Made by a program: the position numbers and the translations under genes. The notes beneath the pieces are model-generated. The model saw nothing but the letters and a program-made list of their open reading frames with translations, was not told where the DNA came from and searched no databases. This document shows positions 44,580-53,221 of a stretch of 64,000 bases of DNA, piece after piece. The number at the start of each line of letters is the position of its first letter. Position 1 is the first letter of the stretch. The DNA is taken from NCBI GenBank assembly GCA_028868535.1, contig JAGWUH010000001.1:62001-126000 (forward strand), written 5' to 3'. This DNA comes from Sphingomonadales bacterium. Its GTDB lineage: Bacteria > Pseudomonadota > Alphaproteobacteria > Sphingomonadales > Sphingomonadaceae.

Positions 44580-45932
44580 TCAGGCCAGGGCTGCGGCCAA
44601 CGTCTCCAGTTCGTCCGGGCCGGGCTGCCAGACATCGGGCAGCAGGCCGCCCGGCGCGAACAGCGCCTGCGCCGTGCCGGCGATGTCGCCGCCCCGCACC
44701 GCGGCCGCAAGCTCGGGCGCCAGCGGATCGTCGACCGCGCCCCAACGCGCGACATTTTCGCCGCGCAGGTGCCGCAGCCACGCCGCCAGGGCCGCCAGCA
44801 GCGCGGGACTCGGCTGCCCCAGCCGCTGTCGCGCGGCCAGCGTAGCCAGCCAGCGTTGCGGCAGCTTCTGGCTGCCGTCCATCGCGATCTGGATCAGCCG
44901 GTGCCGCAGCGCCGAATTGGCAAACCGCGCCAGCAGCGCATCGGCATAGGCGGACAGGTCCTGTCCCGGGGCCGGCGTGATGGTCGGCGCCGCCTCCTCG
45001 CGCATCAGGCGCGAAACCAGCGGCGCGATCGCCGGATCGGCCACCGCCTCGTGCACGAAGACGTGGCCGGCCAGCAGACCCAGGTAGGCGAGCGCGGAAT
45101 GCGCGCCGTTGAGCATCCGCAGCTTTGCCGTCTCGTAAGGCGCGACCTCGCCCACCAGCTCGGCGCCCACGCGCTCCCAGGCGGGTCGGGGACCGGCGAA
45201 GCGATCCTCGATCACCCACTGGCTGAATGGCTCGGTGACCACCACGCCCTCGTCGCGCCATCCACTGGCGGCGGCCACTTCGGCGCGGTCCTCGTCGGTG
45301 GTCGCGGGCACGATGCGGTCCACCATCGCGTTCGGGCACGTGCAGTTCGCCGTGAACCAGGCGCCCAGCGGCCCATCGCCCAGGTATTCGCCGACCAGCC
45401 TCGCCAGTTGTTCGCCGTTGCCGGACAGGTTGTCGCACGAGATCAGCGTCAGGCCGCCGGCGCCGCCGGCCGCGCGGCGCGCGAACGCTTCGGCCAGCAG
45501 CGGATAGAACCCGGCTTCGGCGAGCGCCCTGTCGAGCCGGCCGTCGGGAGCGCGGCAATAGCCCTTCTCGGTGACGGTGAAGCTGGCGATGTGCGTCGTC
45601 GGCGCGGCCAGACGGTCTATCACCCGTGCCCGATCCTCCGACGCCACCAGCACTTCCGCCACGGCGCCGATCACCTGCCGGGTCGCACCGGCCGCCGATC
45701 GCTCGACCAGCGTGTAGAGGCCGTCCTGCGGGTTGAGCTGCGCGGCGACGTCGCCCGAACGCAGCGAAACCCCGGCGATCCGCCAGTCACCCCCGGCCAG
45801 CGCCATCGCCCGGGCCGTGTACCAGGCCTGGTGCGCGCGGTGGAACGCGCCGATGCCGAAATGGACGATGCCGATGCCGCCGGCACTGCCCGTGCCGGCT
45901 TGCGGGAACGTGGCCAGCGACAGGCGCCTCAC
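44580..45932 (-). CDS. uxuB: Fructuronate reductase / D-mannonate oxidoreductase
   Basis: A 450-residue member of the mannitol dehydrogenase family that reduces D-fructuronate to D-mannonate with NADH. The N-terminal nucleotide-binding region has GIVHFGIGAFHRAHQA, and the central catalytic segment shows KLRMLNGAHSALAYLG, with the Lys and the Asn/His pair of the family. It overlaps uxaC by four bases, giving consecutive pathway steps from one transcript. Confidence 0.92.
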   Translation of the reverse strand: MRRLSLATFPQAGTGSAGGIGIVHFGIGAFHRAHQAWYTARAMALAGGDWRIAGVSLRSGDVAAQLNPQDGLYTLVERSAAGATRQVIGAVAEVLVASEDRARVIDRLAAPTTHIASFTVTEKGYCRAPDGRLDRALAEAGFYPLLAEAFARRAAGGAGGLTLISCDNLSGNGEQLARLVGEYLGDGPLGAWFTANCTCPNAMVDRIVPATTDEDRAEVAAASGWRDEGVVVTEPFSQWVIEDRFAGPRPAWERVGAELVGEVAPYETAKLRMLNGAHSALAYLGLLAGHVFVHEAVADPAIAPLVSRLMREEAAPTITPAPGQDLSAYADALLARFANSALRHRLIQIAMDGSQKLPQRWLATLAARQRLGQPSPALLAALAAWLRHLRGENVARWGAVDDPLAPELAAAVRGGDIAGTAQALFAPGGLLPDVWQPGPDELETLAAALA

Positions 45933-47329
45933 AACCGGTAGGCCCGCTTGACGAGATTGTACGCCAGGTCCCGCGCCAGTTCGGCGGCTTCCCAGTCCTC
46001 CAGCCGGTGCTCGACCACCAGCTCCGCCAGGAAGCCGCAGTCGATCCGCCGCGCCAGGTCGTGCCGCGCCGGGATCGACAGGAACGCGCGGGTATCGTCG
46101 TTGAAGCCGACGGTGTTGTAGAATCCGGCGGTCTCGGTCGTCGCCTTGCGGAACCGCCGCATGCCCTCGGGGCTGTCATGGAACCACCACGCCGGGCCGA
46201 GCTTCAGGCACGGATAGTGCCCGGCCAGCGGCGCGAGTTCGCGCGCATAGACGCTCTCGTCGAGGGTGAACAGGATCACCGAAAGCCGGTTATCGTTGCC
46301 GAAACGATCCAGCAGCGGCTTCAGGGCGCGCACGTATTCGGTCCGTGTCGGGATATCGGCGCCCATATCGCGGCCAAAACGTGCCCATAACCCCACGTTG
46401 TGGTTGCGGAACGCGCCGGGGTGGATCTGCATGACGAGCCCGTCGTCGATGCTCATCGCCGCCATCTCGGTCAGCATCTGCGCACGGAACAGCTCGGCAT
46501 CCGCCGCACTGAATTCTCCTGCGGAAACCCGCCGGAACAGCGCCTCCGCCTCGTGCAGCGGCAGGTCGGCGGTCAGCGCGGTGGGGTGGCCGTGGTCGGT
46601 GCTGGTCGCCCCCAGCCCGGCAAAGAACCCGCGCCGCTGCCGATGCGCGGCGAGATAGCCGCGCCACGACAGGCAATCCTCGCCGGTCAGTTCGGAGAAC
46701 CGCGCCAGGTTGGCCCGGAAGCCCTCGAACTCGGGATCGACCACCGGATCGGGACGATAGGCGGTGATGACTCGCCCGCCCCAGCCGCTCTCGCGCAGCG
46801 CGGCGTGGTGGCGCAAGTCGTCGAGCGGGCTCTCCGTCGTCGCGATCAGCTCGATACCGAAACGCTCGAACAGCGCGCGCGGCCGAAACGCATCGGTGGC
46901 CAGCGCATCGGTGATGCTGTCGAAATAGTGATCGCTGGTCGCCGCCTCCAGCCGCACATCGATCCCGAACGCCTCGGCAAACACCCAGTCGAGCCAGATC
47001 CGCGACGGCGTGCCGCGGAACAGGTGATAACGCTCGGCGAACAGGCGCCAGGCGGCGCGCGGGTCGACGCCGGGATTGCGGACCCCCAGCGCCTCCAGCG
47101 GCACGCCCTGCGAATAGAGCATCCGGAATACGTAATGGTCCGGGACCAGCAGCAGATCGGTGGCATTGCCGAACGACGCATTCTCCGCGAACCAGCGCGG
47201 ATCGGTATGGCCGTGCGGGCTGACGATCGGCAGGCCCGCCACGTCGGCATGGAGCGATCGCGCGATCGCCCGCGCTGCGGGATCGGCCGGAAACAGGCGG
47301 TCGGGATGGAGGCAGAGCGGGTGGGTCAT
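45929..47329 (-). CDS. uxaC: Glucuronate isomerase
   Basis: A 466-residue amidohydrolase-superfamily enzyme that interconverts D-glucuronate and D-fructuronate (also galacturonate and tagaturonate). The N-terminal metal-binding motif is SPHGHTDPRWFAEN, and full length matches the family. It is the first enzyme gene after the regulator on the minus strand, 8 bp downstream of it, and feeds UxuB. Confidence 0.95.
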   Translation of the reverse strand: MTHPLCLHPDRLFPADPAARAIARSLHADVAGLPIVSPHGHTDPRWFAENASFGNATDLLLVPDHYVFRMLYSQGVPLEALGVRNPGVDPRAAWRLFAERYHLFRGTPSRIWLDWVFAEAFGIDVRLEAATSDHYFDSITDALATDAFRPRALFERFGIELIATTESPLDDLRHHAALRESGWGGRVITAYRPDPVVDPEFEGFRANLARFSELTGEDCLSWRGYLAAHRQRRGFFAGLGATSTDHGHPTALTADLPLHEAEALFRRVSAGEFSAADAELFRAQMLTEMAAMSIDDGLVMQIHPGAFRNHNVGLWARFGRDMGADIPTRTEYVRALKPLLDRFGNDNRLSVILFTLDESVYARELAPLAGHYPCLKLGPAWWFHDSPEGMRRFRKATTETAGFYNTVGFNDDTRAFLSIPARHDLARRIDCGFLAELVVEHRLEDWEAAELARDLAYNLVKRAYRL

Positions 47330-47337
47330 TGCAAGGC

Positions 47338-48123
47338 TCAGGAAATCGCGCGCACGGTGCGCTCACGCTTGGCACGCACGGCGCGGCGCGCGTCTTCGAT
47401 GGCCTGTTCCTCGGTAGCGAACAGCAGCCCATCGAGCGCGGCGGCGATATGCGCGCGCATGGCTGCGCGCGCGGCATTGGGATCGCGATCGCGCAAGGCC
47501 GCCAGCACCGCCGCGTGTTCATCCACCACCGGCCGCACGTTCGCGGCATGGGCCTTGGCGTGGAGCAGCGCCGATTCCGGCGATTGCGCGCGCAGGTCCC
47601 ACAGCCGGGTCACGCAATCGAGCACCGCGGCATTGCGCGTGGCACCGGCGATCGCCAGGTGGAACGCGCGATCGGCCTTGTCGCTGCCCGAAGGATCATG
47701 GTTTTCCCGGGCGATCGATTCAACCAGGCCGGCAAGGACGGCCAGTTCCTCGTCGGCGATCTGGATCGCCGCCAGCGCCGCCGCCTCGCCCTCGAACAGC
47801 AGCCGCGCTTCGGCCAGTTCGATCGCCGACATGGCAAAGCCGGGGCTGACGTCCTGCTCGGGCAGGCGCATGACGTGCGCGCCCGAACCGATCCGCACCT
47901 CGACCAGCCCCTGGACCTCCAGCGCGATGATCGCCTCGCGCACGGTGGGCCGCGAGACATTGTGAATCACGGCCAGTTCGCGTTCGGCCGGAAGCCGGGT
48001 GCCCACCGGGTACTTGCCTGCGGCAAGCTCCGCCATCAGCTGCCGCGCCAGTGCCTGGTAGAGGCGATCGCCACCATGGCTGTCCGAAGCGCGGTTTTCG
48101 AGTGCTTCCACGTTGATTTCCAC
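47338..48123 (-). CDS. GntR-family (FadR/FCD-type) regulator of uronate genes
   Basis: A regulator of about 261 residues with a winged helix-turn-helix ([45 protein letters not shown]) and an FCD ligand domain (RAFHLAIAG...[20 protein letters not shown]). It is likely the equivalent of UxuR/ExuR, released by an aldonate or uronate. The start is uncertain: GTG 48123 is used, TTG 48135 and GTG 48111 are alternatives. The palindrome TGGTCAGGCCA lies directly in front of the GTG and is shared with the MFS transporter promoter, suggesting autoregulation. Confidence 0.87.
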   Translation of the reverse strand: MEINVEALENRASDSHGGDRLYQALARQLMAELAAGKYPVGTRLPAERELAVIHNVSRPTVREAIIALEVQGLVEVRIGSGAHVMRLPEQDVSPGFAMSAIELAEARLLFEGEAAALAAIQIADEELAVLAGLVESIARENHDPSGSDKADRAFHLAIAGATRNAAVLDCVTRLWDLRAQSPESALLHAKAHAANVRPVVDEHAAVLAALRDRDPNAARAAMRAHIAAALDGLLFATEEQAIEDARRAVRAKRERTVRAIS

Positions 48124-48134
48124 TGGCCTGACCA
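48124..48134. promoter_or_regulatory. Candidate uronate regulator operator, site 1
   Basis: Imperfect palindrome TGGCCTGACCA in the divergent region between the GntR regulator and manD. The 10-mer GGCCTGACCA recurs at 51560-51569 upstream of the MFS gene. It is 74 bp upstream of the manD start. Confidence 0.55.
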
Positions 48135-48208
48135 ATAAGGGGGTGACTGGCAGGCTTGCCCTCCACCGTCAACCGTGTTCACTGTCTCGCCGGGAAAATC
48201 CAGTCATC

Positions 48209-49417
48209 ATGAAGATCACATCCGCCCGCGTCATCGTCACCTGCCCTGGCCGTAACTTCGTGACGCTGAAGATAGAGACCGACCAGGGTGTGTACGGCAT
48301 CGGCGATGCCACGCTCAACGGACGCGAGCTTTCGGTCGTGGCGTACCTCGAGGACCACGTGGTCCCGTGCCTGATCGGCCGCGATCCGCGCATGATCGAG
48401 GACACCTGGCAATACCTCTATCGCGGCGCCTACTGGCGGCGGGGGCCCGTGACGATGCGCGCGATCGCGGCGGTGGACATGGCCTTGTGGGACATCAAGG
48501 CGAAGATGGCGGGGATGCCGCTGTATCAGTTGCTCGGCGGCAAGAGCCGCGACCGCGTCATGGTCTATGGCCATGCCAACGGCGCCGACATCGCCGAGAC
48601 GGTCGAGGCGGTGGGCCAGTACATGGACATGGGCTACAAGGCGATCCGCGCCCAGACCGGCATTCCCGGCGTGAAGGACGCCTACGGGGTCGGCCGCGGC
48701 AAGCTGTTCTATGAGCCGGCCGACGCCAGCCTCCCCAGCGAGACCGGCTGGAACACCGCGAAGGCGCTCGACACGGTGCCGAAGCTGTTCGAGGAACTGC
48801 GCAAGACCTACGGCTTCGATCACCACCTGCTGCACGACGGCCACCACCGCTACACCCCGACCGAGGCCGCCCAGCTCGGCAAGGCGCTCGAACCGTTCCG
48901 CCTGTTCTGGCTGGAGGATTGCACCCCGGCGGAAAACCAGGAGGCGTTCCGCCTCGTGCGCCAGCACACCACCACTCCGCTCGCGGTGGGCGAGATCTTC
49001 AACACGATCTGGGACGCCAAGGACCTGATCCAGAACCAGTTGATCGACTATATCCGCGCCACCGTGGTCGGCGCCGGCGGCCTTACCCACCTGAAGCGCA
49101 TTGCCGATCTCGCCAGCCTCTACCAGGTGCGCACCGGCTGCCACGGCGCCACCGACCTGTCACCGGTGACGATGGGCTGCGCGCTGCATTTCGATACCTG
49201 GGTTCCGAACTTCGGCATCCAGGAGTACATGCGCCACACCCCCGAAACCGATGCCGTGTTCCCGCACGACTACCGCTTCGAGGCCGGCCACCTGATCGCC
49301 GGCGAAACCCCCGGCCATGGCGTCGACATCGACGAAAAGCTGGCGGCGAAACATCCCTACCAGCGCGCGTTCCTGCCCGTGGCACGGCTTGATGACGGCA
49401 CCATGTGGAACTGGTAA
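48209..49417 (+). CDS. manD: D-mannonate dehydratase, enolase superfamily
   Basis: A 402-residue enzyme that dehydrates D-mannonate to 2-keto-3-deoxygluconate. Metal ligands Asp210, Glu236 and Glu262 and the catalytic Arg147, Tyr159 and His212 all fall at the numbers reported for the Novosphingobium aromaticivorans enzyme, which supports full mannonate activity rather than a side activity. It replaces UxuA of E. coli. It is divergent from the regulator and is followed after 9 bp by kdgK. Confidence 0.95.
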   Translation: MKITSARVIVTCPGRNFVTLKIETDQGVYGIGDATLNGRELSVVAYLEDHVVPCLIGRDPRMIEDTWQYLYRGAYWRRGPVTMRAIAAVDMALWDIKAKMAGMPLYQLLGGKSRDRVMVYGHANGADIAETVEAVGQYMDMGYKAIRAQTGIPGVKDAYGVGRGKLFYEPADASLPSETGWNTAKALDTVPKLFEELRKTYGFDHHLLHDGHHRYTPTEAAQLGKALEPFRLFWLEDCTPAENQEAFRLVRQHTTTPLAVGEIFNTIWDAKDLIQNQLIDYIRATVVGAGGLTHLKRIADLASLYQVRTGCHGATDLSPVTMGCALHFDTWVPNFGIQEYMRHTPETDAVFPHDYRFEAGHLIAGETPGHGVDIDEKLAAKHPYQRAFLPVARLDDGTMWNW

Positions 49418-49426
49418 GGAACGGAC

Positions 49427-50314
49427 GTGGCGCGAATCCTGTGCATCGGCGAAGGCATGCTGGAACTGTCGCAAGGCGACGGGCGCTGGGATCTGCGCTA
49501 TGGCGGTGACACGCTGAACACCGCGATCCACCTGGCCCGAGCCGGCCATGATGTCGCCTACATGACCGCGGTCGGCAAGGATGCGCTGAGCCGCAAGCTC
49601 GTGGCCGACTGGGCTGCCGAGGGACTCGACACCTCGCTCGTGCTCGAGCACCCGACCCGGCAGACCGGTCTCTACGCAATCACCACCGACGATGCCGGCG
49701 AACGGTCCTTTGCCTACTGGCGCGACGCGAGCGCCGCCCGCGAGCTGTTCGCGCTCGCCGACGCGGCGCTGTGGCGGCGCGCGACCGAGGGGGTGGATCT
49801 GATCCATTTCTCGCTGGTGAGCATTGCCATCCTGCCGCCCGCCGGCCGGCGCGCGTTGCTGATGCTTGCCAACATGGTCAAGGACGGCGGCGGGAAGGTC
49901 TCGTTCGACGGCAACTATCGGGCGCGGCTGTGGGAATCCGCGGGCGAGGCGCGCGCCTTGCGCGACATCGCCATTGCCGAAGCGCAATTCGGCTTGCCGA
50001 CGCTCGAGGACGAGACCGCGATCTCGGGCGAAACCGACGCCGACGCCGTGGCCGCGCATTGGCAGGCGCTGGGATGCGCGGAAGTCGTCGTCAAGCTCGG
50101 CGCCGACGGCGTGCGCCTGCCCGACGGCACGCGGCAGGCGCCGCCGGAGCGGCTGAAACCCATCGACACCAGCGGCGCCGGCGATGCGTTCGACGCGGGC
50201 TACCTCGCCGCCCGGCTGTCTGGGGAGCCGCCGGCCGCCGCCGCTCGCGCCGGCCAGGCGCTGGCCGGCTGGACGATCATGCGGCCGGGCGCGATCCCGC
50301 CGCGCGCGGGCTGA
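49427..50314 (+). CDS. kdgK: 2-keto-3-deoxygluconate kinase
   Basis: A 295-residue PfkB-family sugar kinase that makes 2-keto-3-deoxy-6-phosphogluconate from the ManD product. The N-terminal GEGMLELS and sugar-binding YGGDTLNTAIHLAR, the central KVSFDGNYRARLW, and the C-terminal catalytic DTSGAGDAFDAGY motif are present. The start is GTG 49427, with AAGGA 6 nt upstream. The KDPG aldolase is not in the window. Its 3' end overlaps that of the convergent transporter gene by 38 bp. Confidence 0.94.
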   Translation: MARILCIGEGMLELSQGDGRWDLRYGGDTLNTAIHLARAGHDVAYMTAVGKDALSRKLVADWAAEGLDTSLVLEHPTRQTGLYAITTDDAGERSFAYWRDASAARELFALADAALWRRATEGVDLIHFSLVSIAILPPAGRRALLMLANMVKDGGGKVSFDGNYRARLWESAGEARALRDIAIAEAQFGLPTLEDETAISGETDADAVAAHWQALGCAEVVVKLGADGVRLPDGTRQAPPERLKPIDTSGAGDAFDAGYLAARLSGEPPAAAARAGQALAGWTIMRPGAIPPRAG

Positions 50315-51545
50315 GCAGCAGCCACAGCAGCGCCGCACCGGCGAAGTCGAGCCCCGCCAGCGCCACGAACAGCGGGTCATAGCCCCAGGCATCGGCACCC
50401 TTGCCGATCACGAACGTGAACAGCAGCCCGCCGACCCATGCCACGGTTCCCGCCATGCCGCTGGCGGTCGCCACGGTGCGGCTCTCGAACACGTCGGAGC
50501 AGAGCGTGATCAGCGCGCCGTTCAGCATCTGGTGCGCAAAGCCGCCGACGCAGAACAGCGCGATCGCCATTTCGGGGGATCGCGCCAGGCCGATGCACGC
50601 CGGCCCCGCCATGCACAGCGCCCCCAGCGTCATCGTCCACTTGCGGGAGCCCAGCAGCCCCGCGCCGCGCCGCATCAGCACCGACGGCAACAGCCCCGCC
50701 GCCAGGCTGCCGAGATCGGCGGCAAGGAAAGGCAGCCAGGCCCACAGGGCGATCGCCTTGAGGTCCAGCTTCCATGCGGCGACGAGGTAAAGCGGAATGA
50801 AGAAGTTGAAGGTCTGCCAGGCCGGCTCGGCAAGGAAGCGCGGCAGGGCGATTGCCCAGAACGCCCGCGATCGCAGCACCGCGGAACGCGTGGCGGGGCG
50901 GTCGACCGGCTCCGCGGCCCGGTCCGCCTCGATCAGCGTACGTTCCGCCGCGCCGAGCCGGGGATGCCGGTCGGGGGTGCGATAGCCCAGCCACCAACCT
51001 GCCGCCCAAAGCAGGCTCAGCGCCCCGGTCACCACGAACGCCAGCCGCCAGCCCGATGCCAGGATGCAGAATGCGACCAGCGGCGGCGCGACCATGTTGC
51101 CGAGGCTCGTGCCCATCTGGAAGGCGCTGGTCGCCAGGGGGCGCTCCCGCGCCGGGAACCATTCGGAGACCACCTTGGCCCCGGCCGGGATCGCCGCCGC
51201 CTCGCTCGCGCCGAGCAGCCCGCGGAACAGCGCCAGCCCTGCCCAGCCACCTGCCAGCGCATGCAGCATGTTCGCCAGCGCCCAGCCCGCGGCGAACAGG
51301 AAGAACCCCAGCCGTGTGCCCAGCGCGTCGATCACGGCGCCGGCCACGGTCTGCATCACCGTGTAGCTTGCCTGGAACGCCATCACCACCCAGCTGTACT
51401 GCTCGGTCGTCATCGCGAACTCGGCCTTGAGCGTCGGTGCCGCCACGGACAGCGTCGATCGCGCGAGGTAATTGAGGACGGTGCCCAGCGTAACCAGGCC
51501 AATGATCCACCAGCGCAGGCGGCCGGGACGGGCAGGAGGATTCAT
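50277..51545 (-). CDS. MFS transporter, hexuronate type
   Basis: A 422-residue, twelve-helix permease of the anion:cation symporter group related to ExuT (NYLARSTLSVAAPTLKAEFAMT near the N-terminus, RGLLGASEAAAIPAGAKVVSEWFP after helix 4). It likely brings glucuronate or galacturonate across the inner membrane. It is convergent with kdgK. A copy of the GGCCTGACCA element found at the uronate regulator lies 15 bp upstream of its start. Confidence 0.88.
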   Translation of the reverse strand: MNPPARPGRLRWWIIGLVTLGTVLNYLARSTLSVAAPTLKAEFAMTTEQYSWVVMAFQASYTVMQTVAGAVIDALGTRLGFFLFAAGWALANMLHALAGGWAGLALFRGLLGASEAAAIPAGAKVVSEWFPARERPLATSAFQMGTSLGNMVAPPLVAFCILASGWRLAFVVTGALSLLWAAGWWLGYRTPDRHPRLGAAERTLIEADRAAEPVDRPATRSAVLRSRAFWAIALPRFLAEPAWQTFNFFIPLYLVAAWKLDLKAIALWAWLPFLAADLGSLAAGLLPSVLMRRGAGLLGSRKWTMTLGALCMAGPACIGLARSPEMAIALFCVGGFAHQMLNGALITLCSDVFESRTVATASGMAGTVAWVGGLLFTFVIGKGADAWGYDPLFVALAGLDFAGAALLWLLLSPRAAGSRPAA

Positions 51546-51559
51546 GCAGACTCCAATTC

Positions 51560-51569
51560 GGCCTGACCA
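51560..51569. promoter_or_regulatory. Candidate uronate regulator operator, site 2
   Basis: GGCCTGACCA, identical over 10 bases to the core of the element at 48124-48134, just upstream of the MFS transporter start codon. Confidence 0.5.
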
Positions 51570-51744
51570 GTCGCAGGGTTGTCGCTGCTTGTCCAGTGCG
51601 CGAATGCCCGTGCTGTCGCAACCCGTGCTGTTACAATTGGACACCGGATTGCGCGGCGATCGCGCTTGCAAGATTGGCTATACCGATTATGCCGCGGGCG
51701 CACGTCCGCGAAGCGGCGTCAGCCCCAGCATGAAAGGATATCCG

Positions 51745-52059
51745 ATGATCCGTCGCGTCGTCATCACCGCACTCGTCGCGCTGAGCGCGCCCGCCGCCGT
51801 CGTCCAAGCGGAGGCTCCTGCCGCCACCGCCGCCAAGCCGGGCTTCAGCACGGCCGATACCGACCTCGGCACCCTGCTCGACAATCCGGCGACCAAGGCG
51901 GTGCTGTCGAAGTACATCGCCGACATGATCTCCAACCCGCAGATCGACATGGCCCGCTCGATGACCCTGCGGCAGCTCCAGTCCTATGCCGGTGACAAGC
52001 TCACCGACGACACCCTCGCGAAAATCGACGCCGAACTGGCCAAGGTTCCGGCGAAGTGA
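51745..52059 (+). CDS. Small secreted protein related to the N-terminal part of the adjacent ThuA protein
   Basis: A 104-residue exported protein: signal peptide (MIRRVVITALVALSAPAAVVQA), then one helical domain (LLDNPATKAVLSKYIADM ... GDKLTDDTLAKIDAELAKVP). The same arrangement can be aligned with residues about 35-105 of the ThuA protein at 52115-53221 (LLLSPAARKIVEDTSG ... GLKDDQMPAIDAKLRALP). The start at 51745 has an AAAGGA site; an upstream ATG at 51730 is less well placed. The function is unknown. It is transcribed toward the ThuA gene and separated from it by a terminator. Confidence 0.72.
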   Translation: MIRRVVITALVALSAPAAVVQAEAPAATAAKPGFSTADTDLGTLLDNPATKAVLSKYIADMISNPQIDMARSMTLRQLQSYAGDKLTDDTLAKIDAELAKVPAK

Positions 52060-52063
52060 GGGC

Positions 52064-52094
52064 AACGCAGGGCCGGGAACCCCGGCCCTGCGTT
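52064..52094. terminator. Bidirectional terminator hairpin
   Basis: Perfect 14-bp inverted repeat AACGCAGGGCCGGG / CCCGGCCCTGCGTT with a 3-nt loop, between two convergent gene ends at 52059 and 52115. Confidence 0.7.
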
Positions 52095-52114
52095 CCGGCG
52101 AGGGCGCCCGGTCG

Positions 52115-53221
52115 TCAGCTGCAGGCCTTGCGTTCCACAGCCCAGCCGAGCGCCGCTTCCAGCAGGGCCACGTATTCGGGCTGGCTGTAGGTCTCGGGCC
52201 GGTGACCGATGGCCGAGTAGAACATCTTGCCCCGGCCGATGCAGTTGGTCCACGCCAGCGGATGATCGCCCATCCGCAGATCGATTCCCATCATCCCCAC
52301 CGGCTTGTAGGTGCTTTCGTCCAGCGTCAGCACGACCTTCGCGCCCACGCTGCGCGGATTGGTCGAGAACGAGTACCACTCGTCGGTCATGCGCCACTCG
52401 GCCGGCAAGGCCTTCGCCAGCGGGTGATCCTTGTTCACCGCGATCCGCGCTTCCTGGAACTGCGGGTTCATCGGATGCATCAGGAACCGCGCACCCAGCA
52501 GCTTGTCCGGATACCAGTCCCAGAAGTAGGTCGGGTCGCCGGCCGAACCGTGGACCGCGACGAAGGAACCGCCGCCCGCCAGGTATTGCTGGAACGCCTT
52601 GCGCTGCGCCAGCGTAAGCACGTCGCCGCTGATGTTGTTCCAGATCACCGCGTCGAAACGGCGCAGCGTCGCCGGGTTGAAGGCGCCGCCGCTTTGCGTT
52701 GCGACGATGTCCCAGCCCTTGCGCCCCGCCATCGCGACGAAGGCCGCGTGGGCGGCGTTGACCGAAGGCTCATCCTTGAAGCCGTTGATCTTCTCGAACA
52801 GCAGCAGGTGCGGCTTGCCCGGGGTCAGCCTGAAGGCCGGAACGTCGTTGTCATAGCGCGCGCAACGGGCGACGCGATCGGCCGCCGTCACCGGCAGGGC
52901 ACGCAGCTTGGCATCGATCGCCGGCATCTGGTCGTCCTTGAGGCCGGTGAACATCCCTGCCTTGCGCAGGCTGAGGATCGCCGAGAAGGTCGGCGGGGTG
53001 GTCCCGACGAAACGGGGCGGCCCGTTCGCCAGCGACCGCCCGCTCGTGTCCTCGACGATCTTGCGCGCAGCCGGGCTCAGCAGGAGGTCGATCAACGGCG
53101 AATCCACCGAGAACGGCGTATCGCGATTGGGACAATCGGTGACCGGCCTGGCCGCCGCCGAACCCGCGGCGAGGCCGAGGAGGGCGGCGGCGGCGATGGC
53201 GCCATGACGAAGCACGGACAT
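52115..53221 (-). CDS. Secreted ThuA-domain protein with an extra N-terminal domain
   Basis: A 368-residue exported protein. Signal peptide to about residue 24, a helical domain (about 35-105) like the small secreted protein next door, then a ThuA class I glutamine-amidotransferase-like domain (FDAVIWNNISGDVL, GGSFVAVHGSAGD, GHRPETYSQPEYVALLEAALGW). ThuA proteins occur with 3-keto-sugar metabolism genes; the reaction is not well defined. It is paralogous to the protein at 59941-60828. It is the last gene of the operon; its ATG overlaps the GMC stop (TGATG). Confidence 0.83.
   Translation of the reverse strand: MSVLRHGAIAAAALLGLAAGSAAARPVTDCPNRDTPFSVDSPLIDLLLSPAARKIVEDTSGRSLANGPPRFVGTTPPTFSAILSLRKAGMFTGLKDDQMPAIDAKLRALPVTAADRVARCARYDNDVPAFRLTPGKPHLLLFEKINGFKDEPSVNAAHAAFVAMAGRKGWDIVATQSGGAFNPATLRRFDAVIWNNISGDVLTLAQRKAFQQYLAGGGSFVAVHGSAGDPTYFWDWYPDKLLGARFLMHPMNPQFQEARIAVNKDHPLAKALPAEWRMTDEWYSFSTNPRSVGAKVVLTLDESTYKPVGMMGIDLRMGDHPLAWTNCIGRGKMFYSAIGHRPETYSQPEYVALLEAALGWAVERKACS

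Noticed and set aside
44570..44592. Another TGTCAGGCCAG match at the uxuB stop codon, considered as a third uronate operator
   Set aside because: It lies at the 3' end of uxuB coding sequence with no promoter role apparent; the match is partial and fits the codons for the C-terminus and stop.
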